Shown: positions 14,426 to 23,326 of the stretch, in pieces
Numbering within the stretch: the first letter of the stretch is position 1
Layout: every line of letters starts with the position of its first letter
Source of the DNA: an uncultured Flavonifractor sp.
GTDB lineage: Bacteria > Bacillota > Clostridia > Oscillospirales > Oscillospiraceae
Direction: 5' to 3'
Assembly: GCA_910585415.1 (NCBI GenBank)
Contig: CAJUDT010000002.1
Location: forward strand, 1 to 61,637
Length of the DNA stretch: 61,637 nt
Notes under the pieces: generated by a model
Seen by the model: only the letters and a program-made list of their open reading frames with translations
What the model was told of the DNA's origin: nothing
Databases searched by the model: none
Made by a program: the position numbers and the translations under genes

Positions 14426-17131
14426 TCACAGCTCCGGCGGAGGCATCCGGCGCAGGGTGCGGATGAGGCCGGCTTCGTACTCGGCTTCCAGGACCAGGAT
14501 GTTATTCAGGGGCCAAGTGAGGAAATTCTTCCGCTCCTGCCGCAGGGCCCTGGCAGCTTGGTCGTAGTCCTCCAGGAAGGAGGCAAGATCCCCCTCCCAG
14601 ACGGTGCCATCCTCGTTGTAGCAGACCACATGCTTGCTGACCATCAGCTGTATGTCCGGGTCCGAGTCCACCACATGCCCTGTCTCCGGGTCCAGCTCGT
14701 ATATGGTAGCCTCCACAGCCCCGATGGGTTTTTCCGGGGTGTCCCAGTAGGTGTCCCCCCAGCGGACGCGGCCGAGGGAATAGACGCCGTCCTGAACACA
14801 GGCTCTCCCCCAGGGGGCTTCTTCCCGTATAGCCGTCACCCAGTGGCCTGCAATCCGAATCTCACAGGGGACGCCCCAAGTGCTCGTAAGGTTGACCTTT
14901 TGGGTCAGCTCATCCATGCTGGCGTCTGTCCAATGCTCAATGTTCTCATCCCACATCTGAACCAGTACATCGGGGGCCAGGTTATATGTATCCAAAACAT
15001 GTTCATTTTCCTCATTCCCCGGCGAGAACATAAGGGTTATGGTTTTTTTCTCCAAATCTATTTCGTGGACAGCACCCCCTGGCAGGATGAAAACTATGCC
15101 GCCTTCCAGATCAATTATCTCGTCGTATTGCTCACCGGCCCAGTCCAGCTCCACCGCTTCTCCGTCTTTGATGGTAAGCTGTAGGAGTCTGTCGTCCGAG
15201 CGCTCCCAGTTGCACAGGGGCTCCAGCAGCAGCTTCAGCAGCCCCTCCTGCCGGGCGGGGGCAACCGGTACATAGCACAACCCAAAGGACATCAAATCCT
15301 CCCGGTCCCGGGGCGGGGTTCGAGACAGATAGATTTGCAGTCCAGAAAGCGTCTCTGCCTCCATTGAGCGATGGTCTACGATACCATAATAGACGCCGTC
15401 CTCCAGGGCTGGGGGCTCCGTCAAAAGAGGTATCCACTCTATGGCGCAGACCTTGCCGTCCTTTACGGTATAGCGTGTAGTCTGCATCTGTCCGACGCCT
15501 ATATAATTCCCCCAGTACTTCGCAAGGATATCCAAGTCCTCGGAGTCCATCGGACCATGCAAAAGGATTTCCAAGTCCTCAGGAACCAAGGGGTCCAGCT
15601 GTGCGCTCCGGGCTTCCACAACATCCGCAAGGGGAAAGGACACCTGCCGCCGTTCCTCCGCCACAATCGAGACGCTCCCGTTGGAAGGCGTCACCGGAAG
15701 CACCTCAAAGGTGATGCTGCCGTCCGCTATGGTGGGGTAATCCCCATAATAAAAGCCGTCGCCTCCGTCCAGATGGGGGTCGGCCACCCACTTGGCGGCG
15801 GTGATTTCTCCTCCCGTTACGGTGACCATCAGGGCGTCCGCCTCGCCCCGCTGGCGGAGGTAGCCGGTCCAAAGGGCTGCTGTGTCAATGTCCCTCTGGT
15901 TTAGAAGCCATGTCACCCCTTCCACGGAGGTATCTCTCTCCCTGCCGTTTTGCGGCTGCCCCGGCAGGTGGACATGCTCCGCCAATGGGAAGGACAGCGC
16001 CGTGTCCGCTGTTCCGTCCCCGGTCAGGGGCGTGAAGGTGAGTACATCCCCCTCCAGCGCCGGGTCGCGGCTGTAGTAAATGCCGTCCTCGGGGCGCTCG
16101 TCCTCCGCCGTCCGGCAGGCCACCACCCCCGCCCCCAGCAGGGCCGCGCACAGCACCAGCGCCAGGGCCGCCCGTCCGGCCCGCTTGGGCGCGGTGTCCA
16201 CCAGAGCGCGGAACCGCAGGCGCAGTCCCGGCATACCCCCGGCAAAGCTGGAGGTCAACGGAGCCCCCCGTCCAACCCCCGCCGCGAAGGACAGCAGGGC
16301 AGCGCCATACCGCTGGCGGTAGGCCTGGTCCCGCTCCCGCAGCACCTGCGCGTCGCAGGCGATTTCGATATCTCGCTCCGCGCTCCGCCGCAGGAGCCAC
16401 ACCAGGGGATGGAACCAGAACAGGGCGTTGACCCACACCAGCAGCGCCTTATACCACAAATCCCGGCGGATGGCGTGGGCGTGCTCGTGGAGCAGGGCAA
16501 ATGCGCAGGGTTCGCCGCGTAACCCCTCCGGCAGGTAGACCCCAGGCCGCACAAGACCCGCCAGCACCGGGGCGGGCACCACGGCGCAGCGGTACACCGG
16601 CAGGCCCTCATAATATCCCGCCGGACTCCGCCACCGCCGCACCCGGCGGAGGAACTGGAGGTATCCCCCCATCTGCACCGCCAGGAACAGAAGCGCCCCC
16701 GCCCCCCAGAGGGCAAACAGAACCACAGCCAGCGGGGGCAATGCCCGTTCAGCCACCGGCACTGTCTCAGACGCGGGGACGGGCGGCGCCCCGGCCACCG
16801 TGCTGCCGGAGGGCTCTACCGGAGCGGCGGGCAGAGTAGCGCTCTGGAGGCCGCTCACCGCCGGTAATTCCCCCTCCGCCGGGACAGTCTCAGGCCGCTC
16901 CACACGCTCCACGGCGGGCGCGGTCCACAGGGGAGCCTCCAGCACCACCGGCGGGGCGGGCAGGCTCACGTTGAAGGGCACCGCCAGCCGCAGGGCCACC
17001 AGCAGCCACGCCCAGTACCGCCACTGGGGCTGGAATTTTCGGCTGACTGCCGGTCCCAGGGCCAGCAGCAGGGCGATCACCGCCCCCATCGTCAGACCAA
17101 GCTCCGCCAATCCAAACAAAAATTCACGCAT
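14426..17131 (-). CDS. BlaR1/MecR1-like M56 metallopeptidase with repeated extracellular sensor
   Basis: 901 residues. Membrane helices lie at about 5-25, 38-58, 131-153 and 318-336. The zinc site is HEHAH at 215-219, with a further acidic ligand in ERDIEIACD (about 252-260). After the last helix come about 560 extracellular residues. These are not a penicillin-binding domain: four stretches start with similar motifs (EDGIYYSRD, GDGFYYGDY, EDGVYYGIV, QDGVYSLGR), implying four divergent copies of a module of roughly 100-140 residues. It should sense a signal outside and cut the BlaI-type repressor encoded just upstream, whose stop it overlaps by 8 bases. Confidence 0.88.
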   Translation of the reverse strand: MREFLFGLAELGLTMGAVIALLLALGPAVSRKFQPQWRYWAWLLVALRLAVPFNVSLPAPPVVLEAPLWTAPAVERVERPETVPAEGELPAVSGLQSATLPAAPVEPSGSTVAGAPPVPASETVPVAERALPPLAVVLFALWGAGALLFLAVQMGGYLQFLRRVRRWRSPAGYYEGLPVYRCAVVPAPVLAGLVRPGVYLPEGLRGEPCAFALLHEHAHAIRRDLWYKALLVWVNALFWFHPLVWLLRRSAERDIEIACDAQVLRERDQAYRQRYGAALLSFAAGVGRGAPLTSSFAGGMPGLRLRFRALVDTAPKRAGRAALALVLCAALLGAGVVACRTAEDERPEDGIYYSRDPALEGDVLTFTPLTGDGTADTALSFPLAEHVHLPGQPQNGRERDTSVEGVTWLLNQRDIDTAALWTGYLRQRGEADALMVTVTGGEITAAKWVADPHLDGGDGFYYGDYPTIADGSITFEVLPVTPSNGSVSIVAEERRQVSFPLADVVEARSAQLDPLVPEDLEILLHGPMDSEDLDILAKYWGNYIGVGQMQTTRYTVKDGKVCAIEWIPLLTEPPALEDGVYYGIVDHRSMEAETLSGLQIYLSRTPPRDREDLMSFGLCYVPVAPARQEGLLKLLLEPLCNWERSDDRLLQLTIKDGEAVELDWAGEQYDEIIDLEGGIVFILPGGAVHEIDLEKKTITLMFSPGNEENEHVLDTYNLAPDVLVQMWDENIEHWTDASMDELTQKVNLTSTWGVPCEIRIAGHWVTAIREEAPWGRACVQDGVYSLGRVRWGDTYWDTPEKPIGAVEATIYELDPETGHVVDSDPDIQLMVSKHVVCYNEDGTVWEGDLASFLEDYDQAARALRQERKNFLTWPLNNILVLEAEYEAGLIRTLRRMPPPEL

Positions 17132-17507
17132 GGGGTCCGCCTCCTTTCAGGATGGCCTCCAATTCTGCGACTTCCTGTTTTGAGAGGCTCCGGCTCTCCA
17201 TGAGGGAGGCCACAAGGCTGGGCAAGGACCCCCCATGCAGGCGTTCCAGGAAGGACCGGCTCTCAGCGGCGAGATATTCCTCCCGCCTAACCAAAGGGCG
17301 GTAGCGGTTGCCCCGCCCGGCCTTCTCCCGGGCCACAAACCCCCGGTCCTCCAGGCGGGAGAGCAGCTTGAGCAGAGTGGCGGTCTGCCACCGGTGCTCC
17401 GCCAGACGGGGGAGCAGCTCCGCCGTGGTCACCGGGTACTGGGTCTGGCTCCAAAGGGCCTGCATGACCTCCAACTCCGCGTCGGGCAGGCGTCTGCGTT
17501 CGTCCAT
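17124..17507 (-). CDS. BlaI/MecI/CopY-family repressor
   Basis: About 127 residues with the winged helix typical of BlaI: LPDAELEVMQALW, VTTAELLPRL, WQTATLLKLLSRLEDRGFV and GRGNRYRPL. The C-terminal helices allow dimerisation and proteolytic inactivation. ATG 17507 follows AGGAGGTG closely; a further ATG at 17528 lies upstream of that site and is less likely. It is the first gene of the operon and has operator-like dyads in its promoter, so it should repress itself and the M56 gene. Confidence 0.92.
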   Translation of the reverse strand: MDERRRLPDAELEVMQALWSQTQYPVTTAELLPRLAEHRWQTATLLKLLSRLEDRGFVAREKAGRGNRYRPLVRREEYLAAESRSFLERLHGGSLPSLVASLMESRSLSKQEVAELEAILKGGGPHA

Positions 17508-17528
17508 TATGCACCTCCTGTTCTCCAT

Positions 17529-17580
17529 GAGACATTTGTCTCTGTATTTCCATTTTACAATTGTCTCATGGATTTGTCAA
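17529..17580 (-). promoter_or_regulatory. blaI-M56 promoter with two BlaI-type operators
   Basis: On the minus strand TTGACA (17575-17580), 17 bases and TAAAAT (17552-17557) form a near-consensus promoter. One dyad, GACAATTGTA (17556-17565), lies between -35 and -10. A second, GAGACAAATGTCTC (17529-17542), lies just downstream of -10. Both fit the GACA/TACA-type half-sites used by BlaI repressors and would block RNA polymerase. Confidence 0.8.
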
Positions 17581-17591
17581 GGCCCAATCCC

Positions 17592-17630
17592 ACATAAAAC
17601 AAGCGGCGGGCCACTAAGCCTGCCGCTTGT
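17592..17630 (-). terminator. Terminator of the minus-strand M16 operon
   Basis: ACAAGCGGCAGG and CCCGCCGCTTGT form the stem on the minus strand, followed by TTTTATG. It lies 65 bases after the stop of the gene at 17695-18492 and insulates it from the blaI promoter. Confidence 0.8.
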
Positions 17631-17694
17631 CTGAACTCTATACTTGTGGTCTGCCGGTTCGCTTCTCCCTTTCGGGCGGAACCAAAACCGGGCC

Positions 17695-18492
17695 CTATTT
17701 GGCCGGTTTCCCCTTCTTGGGGGAGGTCTTGTCCTTTTTCTGTCCCGTCCCGCCGCCGGCGGGTGTTTTCTCTTGGGTAAACAAAAAATCTTCCTCCAGC
17801 TCGCACCGTACAGCGAGGACCTGGAGATAGAAAATGTGCTCCACCCGCATACGGAGCTGAGGGGTTGAAACATTGGAAAGGCCCGCAGGAAGCGTATCCC
17901 CCAAAAACAGCCGCCCTTTCGGACTTTTCGGGGCCAGAAGGGCCAGCTCCACCTGGCAGGCGCGGGGAGCGTACCGGGCCTTATACTCCTGGTACAGCGC
18001 CTCGGGCATATCATAGACCTCACGGATGAGTTTTCCGCCGGGCTCCTGAACCTTGAGCAGGAACCGGTAGTACCGGGTAATCCCGCCCCGGCTGAAGTAC
18101 TGGCTATAGCCGATTTTTTCCAGGACGCCCCGCCGGGCCGTGAGCTCACCCGCCTGGATGCGCCGCTGATAGCGGTGCTCCGGGATATGGCGGAAGGCAA
18201 AGAGAACCGTGGGGACCGCCGTCCAGGCCAGAAACAGCCGGAGAAAGGGCCCCGGGTCCAGAGGCACATAGAGGACCCGGCACCCCCACATCCACACGCC
18301 CATACGGTTGGGGCCGGGGGAGCGGCAGAAGGCGAAGAAAAACAGCACCGTCCAAAGGAACAAAATCACGCCCAGGCTCATCAGCCGGTCCAGGGGGTGG
18401 TATGCGTAGATCTGATAGGTCCGGCTCGTGCCCTGAATGGTCACGTCCTCCCAGCGCCCCAAAAGGCGGATTCCTCTCCAAACCTTTTTCAA
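17695..18492 (-). CDS. Unrecognised membrane protein, 265 residues
   Basis: An N-terminal amphipathic region is followed by two membrane helices (about 38-56 and 85-101). A cytoplasmic domain of about 110 residues comes next (RRIQAGELTARRGVLEKIGYS, then YRFLLKVQEPGG), and the C-terminus is Lys/Gly/Pro-rich and basic (about 240-265). It starts at a TTG 15 bases after the M16 peptidase stop, with TAAGGAGGTGG upstream, so the two are an operon. I do not recognise the family. A different minus-strand frame over 17577-18269 has low-complexity composition and is not coding. Confidence 0.65.
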   Translation of the reverse strand: MKKVWRGIRLLGRWEDVTIQGTSRTYQIYAYHPLDRLMSLGVILFLWTVLFFFAFCRSPGPNRMGVWMWGCRVLYVPLDPGPFLRLFLAWTAVPTVLFAFRHIPEHRYQRRIQAGELTARRGVLEKIGYSQYFSRGGITRYYRFLLKVQEPGGKLIREVYDMPEALYQEYKARYAPRACQVELALLAPKSPKGRLFLGDTLPAGLSNVSTPQLRMRVEHIFYLQVLAVRCELEEDFLFTQEKTPAGGGTGQKKDKTSPKKGKPAK

Positions 18493-18507
18493 AAGGCCTC
18501 CACCTCC

Positions 18508-19755
18508 TTACCCCAGCATCGCCCGGTACGCCTCCGCCGTCCCCACCCGGCCCACGGCGGAGAGGGAGGCGGCATGAAAGTCGAACATCTGCCGGGCCAG
18601 CTTCCGCACCTTCTCACAGGTAACCGCGTCATACCGGGCAATGAGCTGGTCCTCGTCCAGGACCTCCCCCAGCAGCAGTTCCCCCCGGCCCAGGCTGCTC
18701 ATGCGGGATTGGGTGGACTCCAGGCCCATGAGCACATTGGCCTTGGCCTGCTCCCGGGCCCGGTCCAGCTCCTCCTGGGTGGGGCCGTGCTCGGTGAAGT
18801 CCCGGATAATGGTGCAGATGGTCTCCAGCGCCTTCCCCTCCATGTCCCGGTTCAGGGCGGTGTAGACCCCAAAATATCCCGTGTCCTCGTGGCAGGTGGC
18901 ATAGGAGTAAATGCTGTAGCACAGCCCCAGCCGCTCCCGCACCTCCTGAAAGAGCCGGGAGGACATGCCGCCCCCCAGGATGGAGGACAGCAGCTGGAGG
19001 GTAAAGCGCTCCGGCTCCCGAAAGCCCAGGCCGGGAAAGGCCAGGGTGAGATGGTTCTGTTCAATGGCCTTCTTTTTCACGGTGACGGCGGGGACATACC
19101 AGGCGGGGGTCCCGGCGGGGGCGGCGCTGGGCGGGATGCGGGAGAAGCGGGCCTTCAAATCCTCCACGTCCTCCGGGCGGAAGCTGCCCGCCAGGGCCAC
19201 CACAATGCGGTTGGCGTGGTAGTGGGTGCGCATGAACTCGGCAAGCCGGGGCCCGTCCAGCCGGGCCAGGGTGGAGCGCTTCCCCAGAATGGGCCGGGCC
19301 AGGGGAGAGCCCTGGAACACCGCGGCGGCCAGCCGCTCGGAGCACAGGTCCTCCGGGTTGTCCTCATACATGCCGATTTCCTCCAGAATGACCCCCCGCT
19401 CCAGGGCGGCATCCCCGCTGTCAAAGCGGGAGTGGAAGAACATATCGCACAGTATGTCCGTACACTGGGCCAGATGGGTATCCAGCACCCGTCCGAAGAA
19501 GCAGGTGGACTCCTTGGTGGTATAAGCGTTAATCTGCCCGCCGATGGCGTCCATCTCTTCGGCCAGGGCGGCGGCGGAGCGGCGCTGGGTGCCTTTGAAC
19601 AGCATATGCTCAATAAAGTGGGCGGCTCCGTTTTCGGCGGGCTTTTCGTGGCGGGAGCCCACACCGGCCCAGATACCCAGGGCGGCGGAGCGCACCCCAG
19701 GGGCGGGCTCCAGCAAAATGCGCACTCCGTTGGGGAGGGTTATCTTTTCGTACAT
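18508..19755 (-). CDS. M16-family zinc peptidase
   Basis: About 415 residues, a single-chain processing-peptidase-like M16B protein. The inverted zinc motif HFIEHMLFKGT is HxxEH, with the distal glutamate expected in the ALERGVILEEIGMYEDNPED segment. The second half has LGGGMSSRLFQEVRERLGLCYS, the substrate-side R/Y motif of active family members. ATG 19755 follows GAGGTGT. Bacterial members (B. subtilis YmxG/MlpA-like) usually lie alone or near polynucleotide phosphorylase; here it leads a two-gene unit with its own promoter. Confidence 0.92.
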   Translation of the reverse strand: MYEKITLPNGVRILLEPAPGVRSAALGIWAGVGSRHEKPAENGAAHFIEHMLFKGTQRRSAAALAEEMDAIGGQINAYTTKESTCFFGRVLDTHLAQCTDILCDMFFHSRFDSGDAALERGVILEEIGMYEDNPEDLCSERLAAAVFQGSPLARPILGKRSTLARLDGPRLAEFMRTHYHANRIVVALAGSFRPEDVEDLKARFSRIPPSAAPAGTPAWYVPAVTVKKKAIEQNHLTLAFPGLGFREPERFTLQLLSSILGGGMSSRLFQEVRERLGLCYSIYSYATCHEDTGYFGVYTALNRDMEGKALETICTIIRDFTEHGPTQEELDRAREQAKANVLMGLESTQSRMSSLGRGELLLGEVLDEDQLIARYDAVTCEKVRKLARQMFDFHAASLSAVGRVGTAEAYRAMLG

Positions 19756-19790
19756 AGGACACCTCATCTTTATGTAACAGGTTATGGACC

Positions 19791-19819
19791 ATTATAGCAC
19801 GCCCGTCCGGTCTTGTCAT
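19791..19819 (-). promoter_or_regulatory. Promoter of the M16 peptidase gene
   Basis: On the minus strand ATGACA (19814-19819), 17 bases and TATAAT (19791-19796), about 36 bases before the ATG. Confidence 0.7.
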
Positions 19820-19865
19820 ACTATTTCTGAATAAAAAGAGGTTCCGCTTTTTTCCGGCCTTTGGT

Positions 19866-19894
19866 TTGCAAAGCGGACGGGAATATGATATAAT
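19866..19894 (+). promoter_or_regulatory. Promoter of the DEAD-box helicase gene
   Basis: TTGCAA (19866-19871), 17 bases, TATAAT (19889-19894). The leader to the ATG at 20043 is about 140 bases and GC-rich, with CCGGA/TCCGG pairings. Such long leaders are usual for cold-responsive helicase mRNAs. Confidence 0.75.
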
Positions 19895-20042
19895 CGCCGG
19901 GCTGAGAACGGGGCGGTTTGCCGTCCCGGAAGATTTGAGGTCGCGTCCTCCGGGAAAACGGGGCGTTTTGGGTGCGGAACGGACGGTGTGTCCGGCTGCC
20001 TGCGGGGACCTTGGATCGGCAACAGAAAGGAAGTTTGCATCC

Positions 20043-21221
20043 ATGGAAATCAACGGCGAACAGGTCACCGAAATCAAGACCTACGCGGAACTCAACCTCT
20101 CCCCGGCCATTCAGAAGGCCATTGAAAAAAAAGGGTACGTCCAGGCCACCCCCGTCCAGTCGGGGGCCATTCCCTACTTTATGGCCTGGAAGGACGTCAT
20201 CGCCAAGGCCCCCACGGGCACCGGCAAGACCTTTGCCTTCGGCATCCCCATGGTGGAGCACATCGACCCCGCCGCTCAGGAGGTCCAGGCCCTGGTCCTG
20301 GCCCCCACGCGGGAGCTGGCGGTACAGATTCAGGAGGAACTCCGGGATTTGTGCGAGTTCAAGGAGGGGGTGCGCTCGGTCTGCCTCTACGGCGGGGCCC
20401 CCATTGACAAGCAGATTGCCACCCTGAAAAAGCGCCCTCAAATCGTCGTAGCCACGCCGGGACGGCTGATGGACCACATGAAGCGCCGGACCGTCCGCCT
20501 GGACAAGGTGGAGACGGTGGTGCTGGACGAGGCCGACCGGATGCTGGACATGGGCTTCGTCCGGGATGTGACCCGGATTCTGGACCAGCTCAAGCACCGG
20601 AAAAATATGGGCATGTTCTCCGCCACCATCAGCCGGGAGGTCATGGATATCTCCTGGGTGTACCAGCGGGACCCGGTGGAAATCACCGTCCGGCCGGTGG
20701 AGGAATCCAAGCCGGATATTACCCAGTACCGCATAGACCTGAACGGCCGGGAACAGAAGCTGGACACCATCGCCGCCCTCATCACCCACGGGGAGTACGA
20801 GCGGGCCATCGCCTTCTGCAACACCAAGAACATGACCGACCGGCTGGCGGGCCTGCTGAACATGCGGGGCATCTCCTGCGCGGCCATCCACGGGGACATT
20901 CCCCAAAAAATCCGGGAAAAGACCCTGGAGAAGTTCAAAAAGGGGGGCATCCGGGTGCTGGTGGCCACCGACGTGGCCGCACGGGGGCTGGATATCGACG
21001 ATGTGGACGCGGTGTTCAACTACGACGTGCCCGACGAGCTGGAGAACTACACCCACCGCATCGGCCGCACCGGCCGGGCCAAGCGCCACGGGGTGGCCTA
21101 TACCTTCATCGCCACCATCTCCGAGGGCCTGCGCATGGACGACATCATCCGCAACACCCGCTCGGAGGTCCAGCGGCTGAAGTACGACAAGGACGGCTGT
21201 CTGATGCTGGTGGAGCCCTGA
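20043..21221 (+). CDS. DEAD-box ATP-dependent RNA helicase
   Basis: About 392 residues with every core motif: Q motif region (YVQATPVQSGAIP), APTGTGKT, APTRELA, ATPGRL, DEADRMLDMGF, SAT, ARGLDIDDV and HRIGRTGRA. It unwinds or remodels RNA duplexes in ribosome assembly or mRNA decay. It stops right after the second RecA domain and lacks the long basic C-terminal tail of CshA or the RNA-binding domain of DbpA, so its targeting partner is unclear. ATG 20043 follows GAAAGGAAG. Confidence 0.95.
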   Translation: MEINGEQVTEIKTYAELNLSPAIQKAIEKKGYVQATPVQSGAIPYFMAWKDVIAKAPTGTGKTFAFGIPMVEHIDPAAQEVQALVLAPTRELAVQIQEELRDLCEFKEGVRSVCLYGGAPIDKQIATLKKRPQIVVATPGRLMDHMKRRTVRLDKVETVVLDEADRMLDMGFVRDVTRILDQLKHRKNMGMFSATISREVMDISWVYQRDPVEITVRPVEESKPDITQYRIDLNGREQKLDTIAALITHGEYERAIAFCNTKNMTDRLAGLLNMRGISCAAIHGDIPQKIREKTLEKFKKGGIRVLVATDVAARGLDIDDVDAVFNYDVPDELENYTHRIGRTGRAKRHGVAYTFIATISEGLRMDDIIRNTRSEVQRLKYDKDGCLMLVEP

Positions 21222-21323
21222 CCCGCCACCCAGCGATTTTATTCTTTTTTAATCTTCCGGGAAGGATTTTTTAACCGGCTGCGTGATAAGATGGTCTCAG
21301 AAGAAAACAAGGAGGTCCTCACA

Positions 21324-21539
21324 ATGAACGAACCGAAACGGCTTTACCGTGTGGAACAGGGGGCCGCTGTACTGTCCGGCGTGTGCGGCGGGATCGCTGA
21401 GTACCTGAATCTGGACCCCAGCCTTGTGCGGCTGGTATGGGCGGCCCTGAGCCTGGGCAGTGTGGGGGGCGGCGTAATCCTCTATCTGGTGGCCGCCGCC
21501 ATCCTCCCCCGAAAGAGCGACGTTTACCCCGGTTATTAA
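21324..21539 (+). CDS. PspC-domain protein
   Basis: About 71 residues, a stand-alone PspC domain. KRLYRVEQGAAVLSGVCGGIAEYLNLDPSLVRL, split here as a cytoplasmic patch and conserved core, is followed by one membrane helix (VGGGVILYLVAAAILP). Such mini-PspC proteins are linked to envelope stress in Firmicutes. AAGGAGGTCC is ideally placed before the ATG. It has its own terminator and no operon partner. Confidence 0.9.
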   Translation: MNEPKRLYRVEQGAAVLSGVCGGIAEYLNLDPSLVRLVWAALSLGSVGGGVILYLVAAAILPRKSDVYPGY

Positions 21540-21547
21540 AACAAGCG

Positions 21548-21577
21548 GCAGCGGACAGCCAACCGGCTGTCCGCTGC
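21548..21577 (+). terminator. Terminator after the PspC gene
   Basis: GCAGCGGACAGCC, loop AACC, GGCTGTCCGCTGC: a perfect 13-bp stem, followed by a modest TGTATTAT. Confidence 0.8.
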
Positions 21578-21740
21578 TGTATTATGTGGAGGTGAGCCGC
21601 TTTTTCACCGGCAGCACCCCCCGTCAAGTCCTGCAAATTTGCGCCCAAATGTAAATTTTCCCTGTTTCATCTATTATTTTAGCACGAACAGCCGATTTAT
21701 TCAAGGGATGGTCTGCGCAGGCGCGCCCCCAAAAAGCGCG

Positions 21741-21769
21741 TTGCCAAGGGGCGGTTCCTTTGGTATAAT
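21741..21769 (+). promoter_or_regulatory. Promoter of the COG2509 flavoprotein gene
   Basis: TTGCCA (21741-21746), 17 bases, TATAAT (21764-21769), about 45 bases before the ATG at 21822. Confidence 0.7.
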
Positions 21770-21821
21770 ATAAAATGGGTTTTTATAGAACCCAAATTAT
21801 AACGAAAAGTGAGAGATCGCC

Positions 21822-23219
21822 ATGAACACACGCTATGACGCGGCCATTCTGGGCTGCGGCGAGGCCGGTATTTTCGCGGGCTATGAGCTCATGCGCCGGT
21901 GTCCTCAGCTCAAGGTGGTCACCCTGGACCAGGGGGCCGACATCTATACCCGAAGCTGCCCCATCGTGGCCGGGAAGGTCAAGGAGTGCATCCACTGCAA
22001 GGTGTGCGATACCATGTGCGGCTTCGGCGGGGCGGGGGCCTTCTCCGATGGGAAGTACAACTTCACCACCGCCTTTGGCGGCTGGCTCACCGACTTCATG
22101 GACGCCAGGGAGGTCATGGACCTGATTGAGTACGTGGACGCCATCAACGTGGAGCACGGCGCCACCGATCAGGTCTTTTCCACCGACACGCCCGCCGCCC
22201 GTGCCCTGGAAAAGCGGGCGCTGGAGTTCGACCTTCACCTGCTCCAGGCCCGGTGCAAGCACCTGGGCACCGAGAATAACCTGAAAATTCTCCAGAGCAT
22301 CTACGAAACCGTCCGCCAGCATGGGGAATACCGCTTCCGCACCCAGGTGGAGACCATCCAGCGCCTGGGGGACGAGGGCTTTCGGCTGACCTGCGCCAAC
22401 GGGGATACGGTGGACTGTACCTGGCTCATCGCCGCGCCGGGGCGGAGCGGGGCCGAGTGGTTTGCCAACCAGTGCAAGGGCCTGGGGCTGGAGCTCATCA
22501 ACAATCAGGTGGATGTGGGCGTCCGGGTGGAGCTCCCCGCCGTGGTCTTTGAGCACATCACCGACGTGGTGTACGAGTCCAAGCTGGTCTACCGCACCAA
22601 GGGGTACGGGGACCAGGTGCGCACCTTCTGCATGAACCCCTACGGCCATGTGGTGGCCGAGAACGTGGAGGGCATCAACACCGTCAACGGGCACTCCTAC
22701 TCCGACCCGGCCCTGCGGAGCGAAAATACCAACTTCGCCCTGCTGGTGTCCAACCGCTTCACCTCCCCCTTTAACGAGCCCTACCGCTACGGCAAGCACA
22801 TCGCCTCTCTGTCCAATATGCTGGCGGGGGGCGTGCTGGTCCAGCGGTTCGGGGATTTGGTGGGGGGCAGGCGGACCAACGAGCACCGGATGAGCAAGTC
22901 CTTCGTTCACCCCACCCTCACCGCCGCCGTGCCCGGGGACCTGTCCCTGGCTCTGCCCAAGCGGCAGCTGGACGATATCATTGAAATGATCTACCAGCTG
23001 GACAAGCTGGCCCCCGGCACCGCCAACTATGATACCCTGCTCTATGGGGCGGAGGTCAAGTTCTATTCCTCCCGGCTGGCCCTGTCCAATCAGCTGGAGA
23101 CTGCCCTGCCCGGCTTCTTCGCCGTGGGCGACGGGGCGGGCGTCACCCGTGGTCTGGCCCAGGCGGGGGCCTCCGGCGTCAAAGCCGCCCGGACCATCGC
23201 GGAACGCCTGGAGAAGTAG
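21822..23219 (+). CDS. COG2509-type FAD-dependent dehydrogenase
   Basis: 465 residues. The N-terminal dinucleotide-binding motif is YDAAILGCGEAGIFAGYEL. It is followed by a cysteine cluster CIHCKVCDTMCGFGGAGAFSDGK, the typical COG2509 region that may touch an iron-sulfur or redox site. The C-terminus has the second FAD motif GFFAVGDGAGVTRGL. The family is widespread in anaerobic Firmicutes, but its physiological reaction is not established. It is monocistronic, and the next gene belongs to the acquired restriction-modification block. Confidence 0.9.
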   Translation: MNTRYDAAILGCGEAGIFAGYELMRRCPQLKVVTLDQGADIYTRSCPIVAGKVKECIHCKVCDTMCGFGGAGAFSDGKYNFTTAFGGWLTDFMDAREVMDLIEYVDAINVEHGATDQVFSTDTPAARALEKRALEFDLHLLQARCKHLGTENNLKILQSIYETVRQHGEYRFRTQVETIQRLGDEGFRLTCANGDTVDCTWLIAAPGRSGAEWFANQCKGLGLELINNQVDVGVRVELPAVVFEHITDVVYESKLVYRTKGYGDQVRTFCMNPYGHVVAENVEGINTVNGHSYSDPALRSENTNFALLVSNRFTSPFNEPYRYGKHIASLSNMLAGGVLVQRFGDLVGGRRTNEHRMSKSFVHPTLTAAVPGDLSLALPKRQLDDIIEMIYQLDKLAPGTANYDTLLYGAEVKFYSSRLALSNQLETALPGFFAVGDGAGVTRGLAQAGASGVKAARTIAERLEK

Positions 23220-23326
23220 TGCTTTTTCTGCGTGAAAAGCATAGACCGCCGTTACGATGCAATGGGCACAGACCTTCCGGCGGTGTCTGGCATAATACGC
23301 AAACACATGATAGATGAGGTAAGAAC

